This document shows positions 4,382 through 8,826 of a DNA stretch of 8,826 nt, in pieces. The stretch comes from CAYZRJ01 sp964480825 (GTDB taxonomy: Bacteria; Patescibacteriota; WWE3; UBA101185; UBA10185). The position numbers and the translations under genes are program-made. Where the stretch lies: positions 1-8,826 of the forward strand of contig CAYZRJ010000027.1 in the NCBI GenBank assembly GCA_964480825.1. Direction: 5' to 3'. The notes under the pieces are model-generated. The model saw only the letters and a list, made by a program, of their open reading frames with translations. It did not search any database and had not been told where the DNA came from. Position 1 is the first letter of the stretch. Every line of letters begins with the position of its first letter.

Positions 4382-6088
4382 ATGTTAAAAAAACTTAGAG
4401 TGAAAACTCAATATCTTAACCCGACTTTACCTACAAATGTTCCTGCGTTTGCCAAAGCTATGTCCATTGAACCAGAAAGCGAAAACGTAGCGCTAAAACG
4501 CGGCACCATTTATACGATTTTTAACGTAAGCGGTGGAGCCGGATATGACACGGACTTGGTTTCAAAAGTTGCTCACGACATACTTCATGATTCATATTTT
4601 CAATCAGATAATATATCTCCTATCCAATCTTTGGAAAAAGCAATTTCAGAAGTAAAAGACAAAATAATCCACATGACCAACGAGAGTATTCACGCTGACG
4701 AACCTCCGGCCGAATTTAACATTATCGCTGGTGTTTTGTGGGGAAATGTTATGTATGTTGTTCAGTACGGTACCACGCAGTGTTATCTTGTCCGTGAGGG
4801 CAATATGAATCCCATCAGCACGATTTCGGAGGGCACTTACTCGGCGGCTTCGGGAGTCGTAAAAGACGGTGACGTCATAATCTTTTGCTCTCAAGAGTTT
4901 GGTAAAAAATATCCGCCGGATAAACTTTTAGGTATGTCTATCGGCGAACAAGAACTACTGCCGGACGAAACGTGCATTTTGATTAAATTTAGCGTCGACA
5001 CAACTTTTTCGCCAAACGAAACAATTGATTTCGGCTTACCCGATCTACCGCGTAAAAAAGAAACTCCGAAACTATTAAAGTCTTTGTCCAAGATGTTCGT
5101 CAAATTAAAAACGATAAAACCGGTGAATTCAATTGGTTATTCTATGAAAAGCGCAAGCGTAAAATTAAAACGGAGAAAATTTATTTTAACTCCAAACATG
5201 TTAACTGTTTTAATTATTCTGGCACTAGCGATATCAATATTTTTCACACTAAAGCACAAAGGAAAAAGTTCAACTGAAATCGTCGGGCAAGACGACCGAG
5301 ACGCTCCGACTCCTGTTGTTGAGGGGGTAGCGAAAGTTAGCTACTCACAAGACGAAGAGGTTTTTTACGACATTAAAATTGCTGACACCGAAGCGAATCC
5401 AAACGGACTGGCCGTATTCGGCAACACTGTTGTAGTAACCGACAGTCAGACCGGAAAAATATTCGTTTCTGATCAGATAACCGCGAAGTTTGACGTCGAA
5501 ACAACTACAGCTGTGGGAATAAAAAACATATTGAACATCAAAGGCAAGCTGGGATTTACGGATGATGAGGGGTACAAAGTATACGATCTTGCCGATAAAA
5601 AGATTGTTGAAAACTACAAACAATCCGGTTTAGGGATCACCTCGGCTTACCTTGATTACGTTTATTCAATCGTCGGCGATAAATTAAATAAATATTCTAA
5701 AAAAGATACAGTCGTTCTCGAAGAATCGTTGTGGGGACAATCTGATGGTTTTCAGAATGCTAAATCAATGGCCATTGCTTACAGCATCTACATACTGACA
5801 AAAGACGGCACTGTCGAAAGTTACGCCGGCGGAATAAAAGAAGCACTTACGGTAACCGGTCTTAATAATCCTTCGCAAATTATAGCTGATATCGATTTTG
5901 ATAATATTTACGTCGCGGACAATGGCAACGGGCGTGTCGTGATTTTTAATACTAAAGGAAATTTTGTAAAAGAGTACAAACCAAAAAAAGACGGGGCTTG
6001 GGCCGACATGCGTTCGATCGGTATCTCACCGAACGAGAAAATCCTTTTTGTGCTTAGCGGAAGCAGGGTGTTTAAAGTCGAAATGTGA
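4382..6088 (+). CDS. Degenerate PP2C-like (pseudophosphatase) domain, one membrane helix, extracytoplasmic NHL-like beta-propeller
   Basis: The 568-residue product has three parts. Residues about 35-205 follow the PP2C phosphatase fold pattern, but the metal-binding aspartates are replaced: the DGxGG motif reads NVSGG (Asn48), the GDS motif reads GTT (Thr131), and the SDG motif reads SQE (Gln171). Only the late Asp195 (PDETC) may remain. A basic linker (225-267) leads to one membrane helix (about 273-290). Residues about 330-568 are beta-rich repeats with NHL-like signature at 494-531 (NPSQIIADIDFDNIYVADNG and onward), probably an outside propeller. The likely role is inside-outside signalling or scaffolding without phosphatase activity: the propeller binds something outside and the dead domain binds a partner inside. 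The start abuts the previous stop and has no Shine-Dalgarno site, so it depends on coupled translation. The fold assignment comes from motif pattern only. Confidence 0.75.
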   Translation: MLKKLRVKTQYLNPTLPTNVPAFAKAMSIEPESENVALKRGTIYTIFNVSGGAGYDTDLVSKVAHDILHDSYFQSDNISPIQSLEKAISEVKDKIIHMTNESIHADEPPAEFNIIAGVLWGNVMYVVQYGTTQCYLVREGNMNPISTISEGTYSAASGVVKDGDVIIFCSQEFGKKYPPDKLLGMSIGEQELLPDETCILIKFSVDTTFSPNETIDFGLPDLPRKKETPKLLKSLSKMFVKLKTIKPVNSIGYSMKSASVKLKRRKFILTPNMLTVLIILALAISIFFTLKHKGKSSTEIVGQDDRDAPTPVVEGVAKVSYSQDEEVFYDIKIADTEANPNGLAVFGNTVVVTDSQTGKIFVSDQITAKFDVETTTAVGIKNILNIKGKLGFTDDEGYKVYDLADKKIVENYKQSGLGITSAYLDYVYSIVGDKLNKYSKKDTVVLEESLWGQSDGFQNAKSMAIAYSIYILTKDGTVESYAGGIKEALTVTGLNNPSQIIADIDFDNIYVADNGNGRVVIFNTKGNFVKEYKPKKDGAWADMRSIGISPNEKILFVLSGSRVFKVEM

Positions 6089-6107
6089 CGCGGCCCCAAG
6101 TAGATTG

Positions 6108-6136
6108 TTGACCAACCCACGCTTAAAACGTACAAT
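6108..6136 (+). promoter_or_regulatory. Sigma-70-type promoter of the zinc-ribbon/rplY operon
   Basis: TTGACC (6108-6113), a 17-base spacer and TACAAT (6131-6136) make a near-consensus promoter. The transcription start would be about 6143, giving a leader of about 33 bases before the ATG at 6176. Confidence 0.7.
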
Positions 6137-6155
6137 ACCTCGGTCAGTAGAAGTT

Positions 6156-6179
6156 ATGTTTAAGCCCATAGCAACATGA
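6156..6179 (+). CDS. Possible 7-codon leader peptide (MFKPIAT)
   Basis: An ATG at 6156 opens a seven-codon frame, MFKPIAT, that ends at TGA 6177-6179. That stop overlaps the ATG of the zinc-ribbon gene (6176) in the same ATGA arrangement seen at 4151. It lies about 13 bases after the predicted transcription start and has a weak AGAAG two bases upstream. The main start has no Shine-Dalgarno site of its own, so reinitiation after this peptide is a plausible way to translate it. Such short frames can occur by chance. Confidence 0.35.
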   Translation: MFKPIAT

Positions 6180-6511
6180 TTGAAAACCTACAAAAATCAG
6201 TTTGCTACAGGTGCGGTACAAGTCTGGAGGGTGCAAAGCTTGTAACGATAACCGAAGCGCCTATAGCGCTTGTTGCCCACGCTGTATGCGTTATTTGCAA
6301 AGCAGAGAGCATGATAACCATAACTCCAACCGGAAGCGGTGTGGTGCCGGTACAATCTGATTTGACCGGAGAAGAATTTAAAAAATTTATAGGAGTGAAG
6401 GCAGTAAGTTACGACGAACTGCTGGACATACACCTAGCATTAAAAAAGAAAAACATATGGAGCTTATTGGTGAAAAAAGACAAAAAATCGGAAAAGCAGT
6501 CAAAAGCCTAA
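6176..6511 (+). CDS. Zinc-ribbon protein of unknown function, upstream of rplY
   Basis: The 111-residue soluble product has two Cys-x2-Cys knuckles, CYRCG (9-13) and CVIC (38-41), about 25 residues apart, which suits binding of one zinc ion. A conserved-looking C-terminal part follows, with DLTGEEFKKF and VSYDELLDIHLAL, then a lysine-rich tail. I do not recognise a named family. Its place directly before the L25 gene and behind the shared promoter suggests a role tied to translation, but this is context only. The last 55 bases, which encode the tail from about residue 94 (WSLLVKKDKK and onward), also encode the N-terminus of L25 in another frame. Confidence 0.75.
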   Translation: MIENLQKSVCYRCGTSLEGAKLVTITEAPIALVAHAVCVICKAESMITITPTGSGVVPVQSDLTGEEFKKFIGVKAVSYDELLDIHLALKKKNIWSLLVKKDKKSEKQSKA

Positions 6512-7143
6512 GAAAAATAGGGCTAATCCCTGCAGTTATCTTCGGGAACGAAATTGAACCCGATTCAATCGTTTTAAACCGAATGGCTTTCGCAAAACTA
6601 TTTAGCAAGGCTGGCGAAACTTCGTTGATAGATTTAAAAATTGAGGGTAAATCGTACAAAGTACTCATCAATGATGTTCAGTTTGACCCCGTCTCTGACA
6701 AAATTATTCACGCAGGATTTTACAAACCGAATTTAAAAGAAAAAACTGAAGTACATATACCGGTAAAGGTAATCGGTGAAGAAGCTAACCCACTTATCAA
6801 ATCCGGAGAGGGTGTTGCGCTACAACTTATGAACGAAATTTTAGTACGCGCTTTGCCGGGCGACTTACCCGAAGCATTTGTAATCGATGTGTCGCTATTA
6901 ACTAAAGTCGGGAATGGTGTAACTGTCGGTGAATTATCGTTTGATAAATCAAAGGTAGAAATCATACATTTAGACGCAGACGAACTGGTTGTAAAACTGG
7001 ACAATGCTGTAATGGCTCAAACAGCAGAGGATACGGCCGCAGAAGCTCTATCGGAGCAAGAGGCTATCGAAAAACTTGAGGCTTTAAAAGAAAAGAAACC
7101 TGAAGACGAAACTGTTGAAACCGAAGAAAAAGAAAAAAAATAG
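6457..7143 (+). CDS. rplY: 50S ribosomal protein L25 (Ctc/TL5 type)
   Basis: The 228-residue product has an N-terminal L25 domain (about 1-92) with the signature GKAVKSLRKIGLIPAVIFG (12-30), which binds 5S rRNA in the large subunit, then the TL5/Ctc beta domain (about 93-185) with GVALQLMNEILVRALPGDLPE, then an acidic Glu/Lys tail (about 186-228). Two-domain L25 proteins of this length are usual outside the enterics. The ATG at 6457 aligns exactly with the family N-terminus, so the 55-base overlap with the zinc-ribbon gene is probably real. Only an A-rich stretch precedes the ATG, so translation is likely coupled to the upstream gene. The tail's lysine codons (AAA runs, 7123-7140) also supply the U-tract of the minus-strand terminator. 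Confidence 0.95.
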   Translation: MELIGEKRQKIGKAVKSLRKIGLIPAVIFGNEIEPDSIVLNRMAFAKLFSKAGETSLIDLKIEGKSYKVLINDVQFDPVSDKIIHAGFYKPNLKEKTEVHIPVKVIGEEANPLIKSGEGVALQLMNEILVRALPGDLPEAFVIDVSLLTKVGNGVTVGELSFDKSKVEIIHLDADELVVKLDNAVMAQTAEDTAAEALSEQEAIEKLEALKEKKPEDETVETEEKEKK

Positions 7144-7172
7144 CCCCGCGAAAATTATTTTCCGCGAGGCTA
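7131..7172 (-). terminator. Intrinsic terminator of the minus-strand membrane protein gene
   Basis: An inverted repeat spans 7141-7172: TAGCCCCGCG then AAAA pairs with TTTT, a bulged C and CGCGAGGCTA, with one C-A mismatch. Read on the minus strand it is followed by eight T (7140-7133), a C and five more T, a typical U-tract. On the plus strand no T-run follows, so it mainly ends the gene at 7190-8587. The hairpin begins at the rplY stop codon (7141-7143), and it may protect or slow the 3' end of that message. Confidence 0.8.
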
Positions 7173-7189
7173 AAGTTACTGTCAGCTGA

Positions 7190-8587
7190 CTAAACGAACC
7201 CGAAAAGCGCGATCCATAATATGGCTTCACCGGCTTGAATATCCAAGCGATCCCAAGGTATATGCCACTGCGTAGGAATTTGGGTAGCATCCTGTCGCAT
7301 TTGGATGGGACCTGCCGGACCTTCTTCTTGACGTAAGCTGATAATATACGCGGCCAAGATCGCGGCAATCAAAAAGCTTAACAGTGGCCAATTTTGTAAA
7401 GTGAACAAATTTCGGCCCGCCAGCACTCTTAACATTACGTACACCATTATGCCGGCCTGAGAACGAAGCAGGGATCCAATCTTTTCTCCATCAGTTTTAA
7501 GCCGCCTCGTTTTATTACCAAGTTCGCGCGTCGAGATAGCCAAACTACCCAGTAATATTGCGTAGATAATTAGACTAAGCCATATCTTACTAAACTCTCC
7601 GTTTGACGCTACAATAATTATCTGCCACAAAGAAAGCACCGAGGCGTCCGGGATATTGAATGCTATTTGTATAGCTCCCAGACTGCCAAACAGCATGGCT
7701 GATCCCGCAACAATCTTCAGAAAACTGCTAAGCGGTGTGAAATCTTTACCGCTGTCATAACAAACAAAGGCCACAAATCCAAGCGAGACGGTAATTACTA
7801 CCCACGAAAAGAACCTCGGTTGTACCCATGTTTGAAACTTAACACTGAAAAAAGGGGTAGCCATAATTAAGCCGGCCGCAAGTATTGCCACTACGGCATC
7901 AAGCGTTTGACCGCGCTGTTTTGCATCGCGAAAGTTTGCCCACATTGAAACTACAATGGCTATGGTAATGAACCATTGCAGAACGCGAAGCCCAGACGCC
8001 CCCGGAATATCCAAAGGTTGTGACTGCGGAGCGGGAGGAATCACTTCTGTGGTTACAGTTTGGACGACCGTAGTGGAATCGCCGAAAAAAAGACTGTAGA
8101 CCAGGGCTACTGCGAACAGACCAAGAAGAACCCACAACCCCCACTCGCGTGTGTTGATCGACGGTCTTTTAAACTTAAACCAAGTTTTCGCAGGTTTTTC
8201 CTCGATACTTACGGGCCCGCCCTCTAGTTCATAGTCTGTCTCATCTTCTGCTTCCCCGTCACTTTCGCTATCCGTTTCCCCAAACTCATCTATTGCTTTT
8301 GTGAGCAGATCGGCAACAAGTGACGGTCGGTATCTTCTTTGCAAAGCAGTCTGCAAAACAGTTTCCGTGCGGTCATACCCAATAGCAGCTACGGTACTGA
8401 GAACCACAGCCTTTATAGGTGCGAAGGTAACGGCCGTGATGTCCGGATCCGCTTTTTTTGCCCGTGCAACGTATTTAGAGTAGAGATCGAGAGCACGTTG
8501 GTTACCGCTGACTTGTGCAGATGTGACCGGCGCACTTTTGCGACGAAAAATTGATGGACGCGTTTTCCACGCACTTAAAATACTCAT
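7190..8587 (-). CDS. Polytopic membrane protein of unknown function with acidic cytoplasmic N-terminal region
   Basis: The 465-residue product begins with a basic segment, then a helical soluble region (about 29-102, with RALDLYSKYVARAKK) and a strongly acidic stretch (103-128, many Asp and Glu). Membrane helices follow at about 149-167, 201-219, 230-247, 259-276, 290-310, 335-352 and 400-417, with a weaker candidate at 379-392. A Thr/Val/Pro-rich loop lies between the first two helices (171-196). The chain ends in a hydrophobic segment (AILWIALFGFV) right at the stop, which could be a tail embedded in or lying on the membrane. I recognise no transporter or enzyme motif. The start is well supported by AAGGAG eight bases upstream of ATG. 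The gene has its own promoter and terminator and so seems to be monocistronic. Confidence 0.8.
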   Translation of the reverse strand: MSILSAWKTRPSIFRRKSAPVTSAQVSGNQRALDLYSKYVARAKKADPDITAVTFAPIKAVVLSTVAAIGYDRTETVLQTALQRRYRPSLVADLLTKAIDEFGETDSESDGEAEDETDYELEGGPVSIEEKPAKTWFKFKRPSINTREWGLWVLLGLFAVALVYSLFFGDSTTVVQTVTTEVIPPAPQSQPLDIPGASGLRVLQWFITIAIVVSMWANFRDAKQRGQTLDAVVAILAAGLIMATPFFSVKFQTWVQPRFFSWVVITVSLGFVAFVCYDSGKDFTPLSSFLKIVAGSAMLFGSLGAIQIAFNIPDASVLSLWQIIIVASNGEFSKIWLSLIIYAILLGSLAISTRELGNKTRRLKTDGEKIGSLLRSQAGIMVYVMLRVLAGRNLFTLQNWPLLSFLIAAILAAYIISLRQEEGPAGPIQMRQDATQIPTQWHIPWDRLDIQAGEAILWIALFGFV

Positions 8588-8595
8588 GTGATTAT

Positions 8596-8601
8596 CTCCT
8601 T
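8596..8601 (-). promoter_or_regulatory. Shine-Dalgarno site of the membrane protein gene
   Basis: AAGGAG on the minus strand lies eight bases before the ATG at 8587. It is the clearest ribosome binding site in the window and shows that this genome uses Shine-Dalgarno initiation for some genes. Confidence 0.85.
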
Positions 8602-8625
8602 TTTCAGCTAATTTGCTGGTAGTGA

Positions 8626-8655
8626 ATTTTACTCTATAGGATAAGTATAAGTCAA
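8626..8655 (-). promoter_or_regulatory. Sigma-70-type promoter of the membrane protein gene
   Basis: On the minus strand TTGACT (8655-8650), an 18-base spacer and TAAAAT (8631-8626) fit a housekeeping promoter. The start of transcription would be about 8619, giving a leader of about 32 bases that holds the Shine-Dalgarno site. The -35 box is 13 bases past the stop of the upstream synthetase gene. Confidence 0.65.
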
Positions 8656-8668
8656 ATCGGACAAAACG

Positions 8669-8826
8669 CTATTTTGGCCACGCACTATCAGCCAAATCTC
8701 TAATAACGCCCTCGTCGTCTTTTCTCACAAACTCGGGTAATTCTTGCCACACCGCCTCGGTAACAAAAGGCATAAACGGGTGCAGTAATTTTAAACAAGA
8801 AGAAAAAATTTCGAAAAAAACTGGCA
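8669..8826 (-). CDS. valS: Class I aminoacyl-tRNA synthetase, C-terminal end, probably valyl-tRNA synthetase (partial)
   Basis: Only the last 51 codons are in the window; the gene runs off the right edge. The segment holds LLHPFMPFVTEAVWQELP, the hallmark of the helical anticodon-binding domain of class I synthetases, and HPFMPF-TE-W is most typical of valyl-tRNA synthetase. IleS and LeuS have different residues here. The protein then ends at SAWPK and a TAG stop. Bacterial ValS usually continues well over 100 residues further with the rest of the anticodon domain and a C-terminal coiled coil that contacts tRNA, so this is a shortened form. No clear terminator follows the stop; transcription may run on into the membrane protein gene. 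Confidence 0.8.
   Translation of the reverse strand, partial: PVFFEIFSSCLKLLHPFMPFVTEAVWQELPEFVRKDDEGVIRDLADSAWPK

Noticed and set aside
4382..5000. Active PP2C serine/threonine phosphatase
   Set aside because: The three main metal-binding aspartates are replaced by Asn, Thr and Gln, so catalysis is unlikely.
8301..8554. Two overlapping plus-strand frames opposite the N-terminus of the membrane protein
   Set aside because: They are shadows of the 7190-8587 gene, whose promoter, Shine-Dalgarno site and terminator are all visible.

Overview
This window looks like a piece of a Patescibacteria (Candidate Phyla Radiation) genome, or a close relative with a small genome. The evidence is indirect. 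Genes are tightly packed. The window carries VirB2/TrbC-like small pilins with a G[DN]P loop, a SpoIID/LytB protein with a coiled-coil front, a bPH2 membrane protein and a zinc-ribbon protein upstream of ribosomal protein L25, a mix I associate with that group. UGA reads as a stop (for example 781-783 on the minus strand, 4152-4154 and 6086-6088), which argues against the Gracilibacteria/SR1 code. No taxonomic marker gene is complete, so the assignment is an inference.

Layout. (1) 45-1665, minus strand: a three-gene operon of pilin-like two-helix membrane proteins. The first gene carries a large secreted, cysteine-rich, Thr-Pro-repeat stalk. (2) 1666-1742: a compact divergent promoter region. 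(3) 1743-3548, plus: a secreted coiled-coil plus SpoIID/LytB peptidoglycan-cleaving protein. (4) 3606-6088, plus: a three-gene membrane operon made of a bPH2 protein, a tiny two-helix protein, and a degenerate PP2C phosphatase joined through one membrane helix to an outside beta-propeller. (5) 6108-7143, plus: a promoter, a possible 7-codon leader peptide, a zinc-ribbon protein and ribosomal protein L25 (rplY), which overlaps its upstream gene by 55 bases. (6) 7131-7172: a terminator serving the minus strand. (7) 7190-8587, minus: a polytopic membrane protein of unknown function with its own promoter and Shine-Dalgarno site. (8) 8669-8826, minus: the 3' end of a class I aminoacyl-tRNA synthetase, most likely valS.

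How the parts may work together. The pilin operon and the SpoIID-type wall hydrolase share one divergent control region, which suggests they are made together: a surface appendage or secretion-like structure plus an enzyme that opens the wall for it. The bPH2/two-helix/pseudophosphatase operon looks like a membrane complex that senses something outside and signals inward without catalysis. Both ideas are inferences from context.

Most notable points: three starts (1665 minus, 1743 plus, 3606 plus) lie at or within about two bases of the predicted transcription start of a good -10 box, implying leaderless mRNAs; all three expected metal-binding aspartates are replaced in the PP2C-like domain; and the SQYGA segment of the SpoIID protein lies before the catalytic core instead of after it.
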